A stretch of 40,817 bases of DNA from Acidobacteriota bacterium (GTDB lineage Bacteria; Acidobacteriota; Thermoanaerobaculia; Multivoradales; JAGPDF01), in NCBI GenBank assembly GCA_011525905.1, contig WYBK01000032.1, positions 1 to 40,817 on the forward strand, written 5' to 3'. A program made the translations under genes and the position numbers. Within the stretch, counting starts at the first letter, position 1. Every line of letters begins with the position of its first letter. Below are positions 1-8,049 of this stretch, in pieces. The notes beneath the pieces are model-generated. The model worked only from the letters and a program-made list of their open reading frames with translations. It did not search any database and was not told where the DNA came from.

Positions 1-1422
1 CCAGCGGGCGAAGCTGCCGGTCTCGAAGCCGTCCGAGAAGATCGCGTCGGGGGCGAGCGGGGCCAAGCAGGACGGGTAGGAGCTGGCGCGGCTGGCGACG
101 TGGGCGGCCATGCGCTGCGGCACGCGGCCGGCGAGCACGCCGTAAGGGTGGTCGAGGCCGAGGGTCAGCTCGATGTTGGGGTAGCCGCCCGTGAGCAGGT
201 GGCAGTAGCTCATGATCGTGCCGTTGCCGGCGCCGGGCGCACCGCCGGTGACGCTGCCCAAGCCGGGCAGCGTCTTCGCCCCGCTCGCGTAGCAGCCGGA
301 GGAGGTCGAGGTCCAGCACTGGTCGACGTGCGAGGAGCTGCCGCCGTAGTTGGCGTAGCAGTGGGTGTGCGGCGAGGCGAAGTTGTGGCCGATCTCGTGG
401 GTCACCGCGATCGTGTCCCAGATCGGCTGCGGGTCGCCCGGCTCGAAGTCGCCGTCGATCGTGCCGGTGTAGCCGTAGGCGCCGCCGTAGTTCGACACCG
501 CCGTCATGCCGCCGCAGCCGGCGCCCGAGATGTCGACGCTGAACGCGCCGCTGCACAGGACGCCGACCCAGGCGATACCGCCGCCGTTCGACTTGCCCGA
601 GAGGAAGTGGGCGATCGTGCGCTCGACGCCGCCGCGGTTGTCGTTCCAGTACTTGCCGAACTCGTAGAGGGCGCAGCCGGTCGAGGTCTGCGCCCAGGGA
701 TCGGCCGCGCTCGACCAGAGGCTCACGGTGACCACCGCGAGGCTGGTCTCGACCTCCTCGATGTAGATCGAGGAGGAGAAGGCGAGCAGGTCGACGGCGT
801 ACTCGGCCGCCGCGGTGGCGTCGCCGAAGAGCTGGAAGTACTCGTAGTCGGTCTCGACCGCGACGCGCGCGGTGTGCCCGACGACCTCGGGGGCGAGCGC
901 GGCCTCCGCGAGCGCCGCCGGCCCCTCCCAGTCGCTCGCGAGCGCCTCCGCCTCGGCGAGTTGGTCGTTGGCGCAGGCGAAGGGCGCGGCGTCGCCCCCG
1001 CTGGCGACCCGGTGCAGCTCGAGCCGCTCCTCGCCCGGCCGGGAACGCAGCGAGGCGTAACCCTCGCCGTCGGCCAGCAGGCCGCGCACCTCGCCGTCGG
1101 CGTGCACGGCGAGGACGACGCGCGACCCCGGGCGCCCCTCGACCTCGCCCCGGAAGTGGCGGCTCGCGGGAAGGGGGGCCACGGTCTGCCGGGCGCCGTC
1201 GTGGAGCACGAGCCGGGCGCCCGGGGCGACGGCGTCGAAGCGCTCGACTCGCAGCGTGATCTCGCCGGGGCGCCCCGCCTCGGTCACCCCGGAGATCCGC
1301 ACCGTCTCGCCGAGCGGCGTCCGCCCGGCCGCCGCCAGCGCCTCGCGGCCGAAGAGATCGAGGGCCCCAGCCGACCCGGCGAGGAAGAGATGGAGAGCGA
1401 GAGCCGGAGCAAGGGCGCGCAT
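1..1422 (-). CDS. Secreted reprolysin-like zinc metalloprotease (M12B type), 3' end cut by window edge
   Basis: The frame is open from an ATG at 1422 to the window edge (474 codons, no stop). A short signal peptide (about residues 1-20, MRALAPALALHLFLAGSAGA) indicates export. The middle carries the extended zinc motif HEIGHNFASPH (about 342-352), with three His ligands and the catalytic Glu, followed by a Met-turn GTIMSYC near 402-408; this is the metzincin signature of M12B/reprolysin. Residues 20-180 look like a propeptide-like region. The last visible residues, IFSDGFETGSFARW, are a C-terminal tag-like motif, so little is probably missing. It is the last gene of the leftward glycosyltransferase run, 70 bases after the preceding stop. 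Likely role: extracellular or cell-surface proteolysis; the substrate is unknown. Confidence 0.85.
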   Translation of the reverse strand, partial: MRALAPALALHLFLAGSAGALDLFGREALAAAGRTPLGETVRISGVTEAGRPGEITLRVERFDAVAPGARLVLHDGARQTVAPLPASRHFRGEVEGRPGSRVVLAVHADGEVRGLLADGEGYASLRSRPGEERLELHRVASGGDAAPFACANDQLAEAEALASDWEGPAALAEAALAPEVVGHTARVAVETDYEYFQLFGDATAAAEYAVDLLAFSSSIYIEEVETSLAVVTVSLWSSAADPWAQTSTGCALYEFGKYWNDNRGGVERTIAHFLSGKSNGGGIAWVGVLCSGAFSVDISGAGCGGMTAVSNYGGAYGYTGTIDGDFEPGDPQPIWDTIAVTHEIGHNFASPHTHCYANYGGSSSHVDQCWTSTSSGCYASGAKTLPGLGSVTGGAPGAGNGTIMSYCHLLTGGYPNIELTLGLDHPYGVLAGRVPQRMAAHVASRASSYPSCLAPLAPDAIFSDGFETGSFARW

Positions 1423-1481
1423 TCGGAACGGATCCTGGCTGCCGGCGCGCCCGAGCGCTGGCGGCCGCTGCACGCTCGCGG

Positions 1482-1497
1482 CGTGATGCCGTTCACA
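1482..1497. promoter_or_regulatory. CRP-like palindrome upstream of the metalloprotease
   Basis: CGTGA-TGCCGT-TCACA on the plus strand, or TGTGA-N6-TCACG on the minus strand, matches 9 of 10 positions of the E. coli CRP consensus. It overlaps the stop codon of the upstream glycosyltransferase gene and lies about 60 bases before the protease ATG. I see no clear TANNNT element after it. It could be chance, and no binding protein is shown. Confidence 0.25.
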
Positions 1498-2668
1498 ATC
1501 GCGCGAGCGAGCTCTCGAGCGACGCGCGCAGGCGCTGCCTCGAGTGCTCCGCGAGCAGGCGAGCCCGCCCGCCCGAGGCCAGGCGGCTCGCGAGCTCGGG
1601 ATCGGCCGCGAGCCGCTCGATCGCTCGAGCCCAGTCCGCCGGCCGCTCGGCGGCGAGGTGATCGACGCCGTCGACCCCTCCCGCTCCCGCCGCCGCCCAA
1701 GGAGTGGCGACCACCGGCACTCCCGCGGCCCAGGCCTCGAGCAGCTTGATCGGCACTCCCGAGCCGACGAAGAGTGGTACGAGCGCGAGCGTGGCCCGCG
1801 CGAGAGCCTCACCGAGGCTCGTCGGATCGGCGTGCAGGACCCCTCCCGCGCGGCGGACCGCCCGGGCCAGCGACCGCCCGGGCCGGCTCCCCGCGACCAG
1901 CAGGTCGGTGGGCACCCCACGCGAGGCGAGTTCCGGCCAGACCTCGGTGAGCAGCCAGCGCGCGCCGTCGCGGGTCGGAAAGTAGCCGAGATTGCCGGTC
2001 AGGCAGGCGAGCGGACGCTCTCGCCGGGCACGCGCCGGCGGCGGCTCGACCGGGTCGATGCCGACCGGAACCACCTCGAACCGCGCCCGCGACCCGGCCG
2101 ACCGCGCCTCGAGCCAGGCGCGATCCCGCTCGCAGACCAGCCAGGTCGCCGCCGCTGCGCCCGCCATCCGGCGCTCCGCCGCGAGCAGACGGCGCGCCTC
2201 GAGACGCAGGAGCGGGCGCGCCCAGGCGCGGTCGCGGTCGGCGCGCCGCTCCAAGTTGAGGGCGAGGCTGTCGACCAGATCGGCGATCCAGGGAGGGCCA
2301 CCGCGACGCTCGAGCCGTTCGGCGAGGCCGGCCAGCCGAGAGAGCTGGAGGATGACCAGGTCGGCCTCGCCGGCGAGCCGGTCGAAGGCGGCGAGGAAGG
2401 CCGGCCCGCCGACTAGGCCGGCCTGCGCGGGCCGTCCGCCGAGCAGCGCGGCCGCCGCGCCCAGGCCGCCGCGCAGCGCCGAGACCGGCGCGGCGACTTC
2501 CCGGATGCCTCGGGGCTCGCCGGCCGCCGGCGGCGCGCCACCGGCCGGCGCGAGCAGCGTGACCGCGTGACCGGCGCCGGCGAGCTCCTCCAGCGCCCGC
2601 AGCGCGCGCAGCTGGTGGCCGCGCCGGGCCGGCCGCAGCGGGCGGGGTGAGACGAACAGGATCCTCAC
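1493..2668 (-). CDS. Glycosyltransferase, GT-B fold (GT4-like)
   Basis: 391 residues. The N-terminus MRILFVSPRPLRPARRGHQ is a first Rossmann strand with a sugar-acceptor loop. The C-terminal half has the nucleotide-sugar binding signature of GT4-type enzymes: a TGNLGYFPTRDGARWL strand-helix around 218-233, then GSGVPIKLLEAWAAGVPVVAT near 305-325. The predicted reaction is transfer of a sugar from a nucleotide-activated donor to a glycan or lipid acceptor; donor and acceptor cannot be read from sequence. The ATG overlaps the upstream glycosyltransferase stop by 4 bases (ATGA), so the two are co-translated. Proteins of this type starting MRIL.V are common in exopolysaccharide and lipopolysaccharide clusters. 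Confidence 0.85.
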   Translation of the reverse strand: MRILFVSPRPLRPARRGHQLRALRALEELAGAGHAVTLLAPAGGAPPAAGEPRGIREVAAPVSALRGGLGAAAALLGGRPAQAGLVGGPAFLAAFDRLAGEADLVILQLSRLAGLAERLERRGGPPWIADLVDSLALNLERRADRDRAWARPLLRLEARRLLAAERRMAGAAAATWLVCERDRAWLEARSAGSRARFEVVPVGIDPVEPPPARARRERPLACLTGNLGYFPTRDGARWLLTEVWPELASRGVPTDLLVAGSRPGRSLARAVRRAGGVLHADPTSLGEALARATLALVPLFVGSGVPIKLLEAWAAGVPVVATPWAAAGAGGVDGVDHLAAERPADWARAIERLAADPELASRLASGGRARLLAEHSRQRLRASLESSLARL

Positions 2669-3831
2669 CGGCGCTCCGCGACGCGCGCCGCGATCCCGAG
2701 AAAGCGCTCGGCGAAGCGGGCCGGGGCGTGCTCGCGCTCGAGCCGCTGACGCCCCCCTTCGACCAGCCGGGAGCCGAGCGCGGGATCGGCCACCAGCAGC
2801 GCGACGGCGTCGGCGAAGCGCTCGGCGCCGGCGCCGAGCAGCGCCTCGCGGCCATCCTCGACGCCGAGGCCGGCGGCGGCCTCGGGCGTCGCCACGGCCG
2901 GGACGCCGCGCGCCCAGGCCTCGAGCAGACGGATGCGCACCCCGCTCGCCAGGCGCAGCGGCAGCAGCAGGATCGAGCCGGGCGCGAAGGCCAGGGCGCT
3001 GTCTGCCGGGGCGCCGTGGTCGATCACCCCCTCGGCCCCCGCCGCCCGGCCGCCGGCGAAGCGATGCACCCGCGCCGCGGGGAGCCGCCGGCGCAGCTCC
3101 GGCCAGACCTCGTCGAGGAAGAACCGCTCGCCCTCCCGATTCGGCTCCCAGCGGCTGCCGAACAGGACGAGCGCCGGCGAGCCTTCGAGCGGCGCCGGAC
3201 CGAGCGGCAGGCGGGGCGGGAACGGCGGCGGGACGACCTCGACGCGCGCGCCGCCACGCGCCAGCGTCGCGAGCGCGGCGGCGTCCTCGCGCGACAGCGC
3301 CACGACGCCGTCGGCGCCGGCGAGCGCGCGCCCTTCACGCTCCGCCAGCCGGCGCGCCTCGCGCGCCAGGGCGAGGGCCGCCGGGCCGCGTGCGAGCCGC
3401 GCCGCGCCAGTCCAGAGCGCGCTCTCGACGTTCTGGGCGCGCAGCAGCAGCGGTCGTCCGGCGGCGCGCGCCGGCGCGGCGGCGGCCGCCGCTTGCAGCT
3501 GCTCGGCCACCACGAGGTCGAAGGGCTCGCTCGCGGCCAGCCGGCCGGCCTCGGCTGCCAGCGCCGGCCAGCGGTGGCGCGCCAACGACCAGGGCTCGCC
3601 GGTCGCCGCGGCGCGCAGGCCGGCGGCGAGCCGGCCGGCGATCCGGGTGGCGACCAGGCGGGGCGTGCAGAGCCGGGCGAGCTCGCCGAAGTCGACGCCG
3701 CTCGCGGCCGGCGCGACCAGCGTCACCCGGGCGCCCGCCGGCGCGAGCGCCGCGAGGCTCTCGGCGAGCAGCCGCCGGCCGCCGTCGATCGGCGGCAGGG
3801 GGCACTTGGTCGCGACCCAGAGGATCCTCAA
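2665..3831 (-). CDS. Glycosyltransferase, GT-B fold (GT4-like)
   Basis: 388 residues. The N-terminus MRILWVATKCPLPPIDGGRR resembles the acceptor-side Rossmann start of GT4 enzymes. Around 100-150 is a donor/acceptor hinge including LLLRAQNVESALW. The C-terminal domain has LFGSRWEPNREGERFFLDEV followed by LASGVRIRLLEAWARGVPAVAT, the usual phosphate- and ribose-binding segment. It lies 16 bases downstream of ribBA and overlaps the next glycosyltransferase by 4 bases. It is a paralogue of that neighbour and probably adds a neighbouring residue to the same glycan. The substrate is unknown. Confidence 0.85.
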   Translation of the reverse strand: MRILWVATKCPLPPIDGGRRLLAESLAALAPAGARVTLVAPAASGVDFGELARLCTPRLVATRIAGRLAAGLRAAATGEPWSLARHRWPALAAEAGRLAASEPFDLVVAEQLQAAAAAAPARAAGRPLLLRAQNVESALWTGAARLARGPAALALAREARRLAEREGRALAGADGVVALSREDAAALATLARGGARVEVVPPPFPPRLPLGPAPLEGSPALVLFGSRWEPNREGERFFLDEVWPELRRRLPAARVHRFAGGRAAGAEGVIDHGAPADSALAFAPGSILLLPLRLASGVRIRLLEAWARGVPAVATPEAAAGLGVEDGREALLGAGAERFADAVALLVADPALGSRLVEGGRQRLEREHAPARFAERFLGIAARVAERR

Positions 3832-3847
3832 GCGCCCGCCGGCGGCG

Positions 3848-5083
3848 TCAGACGAAGGTGAGCAGGTGACCGAGCTTCTCGCGCTTGGCGCGCAGGTAGT
3901 CGCGATTCGTCTCGAGCGGCGGGATCTCGAGCGGCACCCGCTCGACGATCTCGAGGCCGTAGCCGCCGAGGGCGACGTACTTGCGCGGGTTGTTGGTCAT
4001 CAACCGCATGCGCGTGACCCCCAGATCGCGCAGGATCTGCGCCCCGACGCCGTACTCGCGCGGATCGGCGTGGAAGCCGAGCCGCTCGTTGGCCTCGACC
4101 GTGTCGTGCCCCTGGTCCTGCAGCTCGTAGGCGCGCAGCTTGTTGAGCAAGCCGATGCCGCGCCCCTCCTGCAGCAGGTAGAGCAGCACGCCGCGCCCCT
4201 CGGCGGCGATCAGTTCGAGCGCCAGCTGGAGCTGCCGGCCGCAGTCGCAGCGATCGGAGCCGAAGATGTCGCCGGTCAGGCACTGGCTGTGGACGCGCAC
4301 CAGGACTGGATCTCCGGGCTCGCCACCCGCCAGGTCGCCGAAGGTCAGGGCCACGTGCTCCTCGCCGGTGGCGGGCACGCGATAGGCGTGGACGCGGAAC
4401 TCGCCCCAGCGGGTCGGCAGGCGGGGCGAGGCGACGCGCTCGACGATCGACTCGGTGGCGAGGCGGTGCCGGATGAGCTCGGCGACGGTGAGGATCTTCA
4501 GGCCGTGGCGCGAGGCGAAGGCGACCAGGTCGGGCACGCGGGCCATCGTGCCGTCGTCTTTCATGATCTCGCAGATCGCCGCCGCCGGCGCGAGCCCGGC
4601 GAGCCGGGCCAGATCGACCGAGCCCTCGGTCTGGCCGGCGCGCTTGAGCACGCCGCCCGGCCGGGCGCGCAGGGGGAAGACGTGGCCCGGGCGCAGCAGG
4701 TCCTCCGGGCGCGTTGCGGGATCGACCGCGGTGCGGATCGTCGCCGCCCGGTCGAAGGCCGAGATGCCGGTCGAGATCTTGCCGCGCGCCTCGATCGAGA
4801 CGGTGAAGGCGGTGCCGAACGGGGAGGTGTTGTCGGCGACCATCGGCGGCAGCTCGAGCCGGTCGCACTGCTCGGCGGTGAGCGCCAGGCAGATCAGACC
4901 GCGCCCTTCGCGCGCCATGAAGTTGATCGCCTCGGGCGTCACCTTCTCGGCCGCGATCGCCAGATCCCCCTCGTTCTCCCGGTCTTCGTCGTCCACCAGG
5001 ATGACGAAGCGGCCGGCGCGGAAGTCGGCGAGCGCTTCCTCGACGGACGCGAAGGGGGGGGATGCGGGTCGGGTCTCGGGCAT
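3848..5083 (-). CDS. ribBA: Bifunctional 3,4-dihydroxy-2-butanone-4-phosphate synthase / GTP cyclohydrolase II
   Basis: 411 residues, the usual length for the fused riboflavin enzyme. The N-terminal half (about 10-205) is RibB, with the acidic metal-binding loop [12 protein letters not shown] and the [15 protein letters not shown] strand; it converts ribulose 5-phosphate to dihydroxybutanone phosphate. The C-terminal half (about 210-400) is RibA: the zinc site [15 protein letters not shown] with three Cys and the catalytic [16 protein letters not shown] segment, which opens GTP. Together they supply both branches of riboflavin synthesis, in the cytoplasm. It has its own candidate promoter (-35 TTGCCC, -10 TAGACT) and leads into two glycosyltransferase genes. 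I see no FMN riboswitch in the 110-base upstream gap. Confidence 0.96.
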   Translation of the reverse strand: MPETRPASPPFASVEEALADFRAGRFVILVDDEDRENEGDLAIAAEKVTPEAINFMAREGRGLICLALTAEQCDRLELPPMVADNTSPFGTAFTVSIEARGKISTGISAFDRAATIRTAVDPATRPEDLLRPGHVFPLRARPGGVLKRAGQTEGSVDLARLAGLAPAAAICEIMKDDGTMARVPDLVAFASRHGLKILTVAELIRHRLATESIVERVASPRLPTRWGEFRVHAYRVPATGEEHVALTFGDLAGGEPGDPVLVRVHSQCLTGDIFGSDRCDCGRQLQLALELIAAEGRGVLLYLLQEGRGIGLLNKLRAYELQDQGHDTVEANERLGFHADPREYGVGAQILRDLGVTRMRLMTNNPRKYVALGGYGLEIVERVPLEIPPLETNRDYLRAKREKLGHLLTFV

Positions 5084-5140
5084 GTCGGAGCGGCCGGGGC
5101 CGCGGCGCTGCGGGAGGCGGCGGCCGCCGCCCGTTCGAGC

Positions 5141-5170
5141 AGTCTACCGGCGCGCGCCGCGTCAGGGCAA
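5141..5170 (-). promoter_or_regulatory. Promoter of ribBA
   Basis: On the minus strand, TTGCCC (5170-5165) and TAGACT (5146-5141) are separated by 18 bases. This is the only -35/-10 pair in the gap between tamA and ribBA. Transcription would start near 5134 and leave a GC-rich leader of about 50 bases. Confidence 0.5.
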
Positions 5171-5193
5171 ACCGACGACGCGCCGCGCCGAGC

Positions 5194-8049
5194 TCAGAAG
5201 GGGTTGCCGAGGCTGACGAACCAGACGTAGCCCGGTTCCCAGGGCTCGCGCTCGAGCTTCCAGCCGACCTCGAGACGCAGCGGGCCGATCGGCGAGAGGT
5301 AGCGCACCCCGACCCCGGCCCCCCAGCGCACCTCGCCGGGATCGACGTCGGCGAAATCACGCCAGACGTTGCCGCCATCGGCGAACAGGGTGCCGCCCAA
5401 GCCGCCGAAGATCGGGAAGCGGTACTCGAGATTGACCAGGACGAGCGCGCCGCCGCCGATCGGCACGTAGTCGTCGCCGCCGCTCGCGATCAAAGTCTCC
5501 CCCGGCACGCCGAGTCGATCGCGCTCGAAGGCGCGATGGCTGGTGCGGCCGCCGGCGTAGAAGCGCTCGGCGGCGGGCACGTAGTCGATCCCTTCGAACG
5601 CCGGATCGGTCTCCTCGCGCAGGTTCTCGATGGCGCCGAGCCGAAGGCTCGTGGCCAGCACGCCGGCGTCGCCCAGATCGACGTAGCCGGTGCCCTGCCC
5701 GAACAGCTTGCGGAACTCCGAGTTGGCCGCGAACGCCGGGAAGGCGCGCTCGAGCGAAGTCGACAGGCTCCACCCTCGCCGCGGATCGATCGGGTCGTCG
5801 CGCCGATCGTAGAAGGCGATCGGCGTCAGGCTCGCCACCCGGGCGTCACGGCTCTCGAGCGGAATCTCCGCCTCGGCCACCTCGCTTTCGAGCTCGACGA
5901 TCCGGTAGTCGTAGACCAGGCTGCCGAGCAGCCGGCCGAAGTCGCGCTGGACGCCGAGCTGGAGGCCGCGGCGCAGCACGTCGAAGTCCGGGTGGTTCTC
6001 CGACTCGCGGTAGACCGAGCCCCGGAACTCGACCGGCACCGGCCCGAGATAGGGCTGGCGGTAGAGCAGCCGGTAGACCTCCTCGCGCTCGCTCACCAGG
6101 GCGTCGGCCGACAGCGACGCGGCCCGGCCGAAGAGGTTGGCGTGCGCCAGCCGGAGCAGGCCGCGAGCGCCGCTCTCCGAGTCGTAGCCGAAGCCGTAGC
6201 CGACCGAGCGGACGCGCCCCTCCTCGACCTCGACGAGCACGGTGCTGCCCGCGCGCAGCCCGCGGCCGGCGACCGTGACTTCGACGCGCGAGAAGATGCC
6301 GAGCCGGTAGAGGGCGCGCTGCACCTCGAGCAGCCGGGCTCCCGAGATCGGGTCGCCCGGCGCGAGCGGCACGAAGCGGCGCAGCACGGCCGTCGGCGTG
6401 CGCACCTGGCCCCGCAGCACCACCGCGTCGACCGTCGAGCGCTCCCCCTCGAGGAGGTCGAAGCGCACCGAGGCGAGCGCGCGATCGGGGTCCCACCCCA
6501 CGCGCGCGGAGGCGAGCGCGGCGCGATACCCCTCCCGCTCGTAGGCGAGGCGGAGCAGCTCGAGCGCCTCGTCGATCAGCACGCGGTGGAAGGGGCCGCC
6601 CGGCGCGATGCGCAACGCCGCGGCCAGCTGCTCGTCAGTCAGCGCCTGGTTGCCCTCGAAGAGGATCTCGCCGATCCGCTGCCGCTCCCCCTCGACGATC
6701 GGCACGACCAGGCGCAGGCGATCCGGCGCGATCGTCTCGACTCGCGCGGGTCCGATCTTCGCCTGCCCGAACCCCTGCACGGCGTAGAAGGAGCGCAGGT
6801 TCGAGAGATCCGCGGCCAGCTGCTCGTCGACCAATCGGCCGCTGCCGGGCACCAACGGCCGCCGCGGCGAGAGCGCCATGCGCTGGACGAGCACGTCGCC
6901 GGCGAAGCTCGCGTTGCCCTCGAAGGCGATCTCCGCGAGCTCGAAGCGGGGCCCGGGCTCGATCTCGAGATGGACGACCAGCACCTCGCCGGCCGGCTCG
7001 TCACGGCGCTCCTCGCGCGTCTCGACGCGCACCTGCCAGTGCCCGCGCTGCTGATAGGAGCTGCGGATCTGGGCCGCCGCCTGGAGCAGCAGCGCCTCGT
7101 CGTAGCCCGCCTCGCCCAGGAAGGGGAGCAGGTCGCGCTTCTCGAGGTCGTCGCGCTCCGCCCCGACCAGGCGCAACTCGAGGCGCGGGCCCCGCTCGAT
7201 CCGGTAGGCGAGGTCGACCCGGGCCGCCTCGGCATCCCGATGCTCGGGCAGCGCTTCGACCTGCGCCAGGCGATAGCCGGCCGCGACCAGCGCGCGCGTC
7301 AATCGTTCGGAGTCGTCGCGCAGCGCCGGGCTCCGGTAGGGGCGGCCGGGGCCGGCGCGCAGGACCGCGAGGAGCTCGCGCTCCTCGGCCGGCGAGGCGA
7401 CCCCCTCGAGCCGCACCTCGCCGACCTGCCAGCGCGCGCCCGGGTCCAGCCGGTAGGTCACCCGGGCGCGTCGGAGCCTCGCGTCGACGGCGACGTCCAA
7501 GCCCACCTCGGCGTCGAGGTAGCCCTCCGCTTCGAGCAGCTCCTCGAGCCCGTAGACGCCGCGCAGCACCCGGTCCTCGCGCAGCGGCCGGCCCGCCTTC
7601 TGGTCGACCGCCGCGGCCAGCCGGTCGGCCGGCAACGCCGCCTCGCCGGCGATCTCGACCGACTCGACCCGGACGTCGGCGCGCAGCACCACCACGGCCT
7701 CGACCCCACCCGCCGCCGGCCGGGTCAGCACCTCGACCTCGGAAGCGAGGCCGGCCAGCCGGAGACGGATCAGCGTGTCGCGGACCGCGCCTGCCTCGAG
7801 CGGCGCGCCGGGGACGAGCGCCACCAGAGCGCGCACCTCTTCGAGGTCGACCTGGCCTTCGCCGCGCACCTCGACGCGCGTGATCCGGGGCGCCTCGGGC
7901 GAGGCGCCTGCCGGAGTCTCCGGCAATACGCCGGTCGGAGCCTCCGAGAGCGCGCCAATCGGCGCGACGAGACCCGCGAGCCCTAGCAGCGTCCAGGCGG
8001 CACGCCGGGCGAATGCTCCTCGCGCCCGGCTCAGTAGCGGGTCTCCCAT
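5194..8049 (-). CDS. tamA: Omp85-family outer membrane assembly protein (TamA/BamA type)
   Basis: 951 residues from the ATG at 8049. That start places a signal peptide (about 11-35, [16 protein letters not shown]) at the N-terminus, and the ATG overlaps the tamB stop by 19 bases. After a short Pro/Ala linker come several POTRA-like units (about 45-520; for example [17 protein letters not shown] and [19 protein letters not shown]), then a 16-strand-type beta-barrel (about 610-951) ending in Phe (SLGNPF), as Omp85 barrels do. There are more POTRA units than the three of E. coli TamA, nearer BamA. The tamB gene immediately upstream favours the TamA role: inserting outer-membrane proteins or moving lipids. 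It could also be the only BamA-like gene of a branch. Confidence 0.88.
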   Translation of the reverse strand: MGDPLLSRARGAFARRAAWTLLGLAGLVAPIGALSEAPTGVLPETPAGASPEAPRITRVEVRGEGQVDLEEVRALVALVPGAPLEAGAVRDTLIRLRLAGLASEVEVLTRPAAGGVEAVVVLRADVRVESVEIAGEAALPADRLAAAVDQKAGRPLREDRVLRGVYGLEELLEAEGYLDAEVGLDVAVDARLRRARVTYRLDPGARWQVGEVRLEGVASPAEERELLAVLRAGPGRPYRSPALRDDSERLTRALVAAGYRLAQVEALPEHRDAEAARVDLAYRIERGPRLELRLVGAERDDLEKRDLLPFLGEAGYDEALLLQAAAQIRSSYQQRGHWQVRVETREERRDEPAGEVLVVHLEIEPGPRFELAEIAFEGNASFAGDVLVQRMALSPRRPLVPGSGRLVDEQLAADLSNLRSFYAVQGFGQAKIGPARVETIAPDRLRLVVPIVEGERQRIGEILFEGNQALTDEQLAAALRIAPGGPFHRVLIDEALELLRLAYEREGYRAALASARVGWDPDRALASVRFDLLEGERSTVDAVVLRGQVRTPTAVLRRFVPLAPGDPISGARLLEVQRALYRLGIFSRVEVTVAGRGLRAGSTVLVEVEEGRVRSVGYGFGYDSESGARGLLRLAHANLFGRAASLSADALVSEREEVYRLLYRQPYLGPVPVEFRGSVYRESENHPDFDVLRRGLQLGVQRDFGRLLGSLVYDYRIVELESEVAEAEIPLESRDARVASLTPIAFYDRRDDPIDPRRGWSLSTSLERAFPAFAANSEFRKLFGQGTGYVDLGDAGVLATSLRLGAIENLREETDPAFEGIDYVPAAERFYAGGRTSHRAFERDRLGVPGETLIASGGDDYVPIGGGALVLVNLEYRFPIFGGLGGTLFADGGNVWRDFADVDPGEVRWGAGVGVRYLSPIGPLRLEVGWKLEREPWEPGYVWFVSLGNPF
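7860..7930 (-). repeat. Degenerate Pro/Ala repeat in the tamA linker
   Basis: Between the signal peptide and the first POTRA unit the protein reads EAPTGV, PETPAGA, PEAP: three imperfect copies of a (S/P)E(A/T)PxG unit encoded by GC-rich near-repeats. This is probably a flexible spacer and may vary in copy number between strains. Exact limits are approximate. Confidence 0.4.

Noticed and set aside
100-1749. A 549-codon plus-strand frame over the metalloprotease region
   Set aside because: The minus strand here encodes a zinc protease with intact motifs. The plus frame is a shadow.
5084-5193. FMN riboswitch before ribBA
   Set aside because: The gap is too short and lacks the conserved FMN-aptamer sequences; only a promoter is seen.
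5062-7986. A 974-codon plus-strand frame opposite tamA
   Set aside because: tamA has a full domain series on the other strand; this frame shows no recognisable fold.
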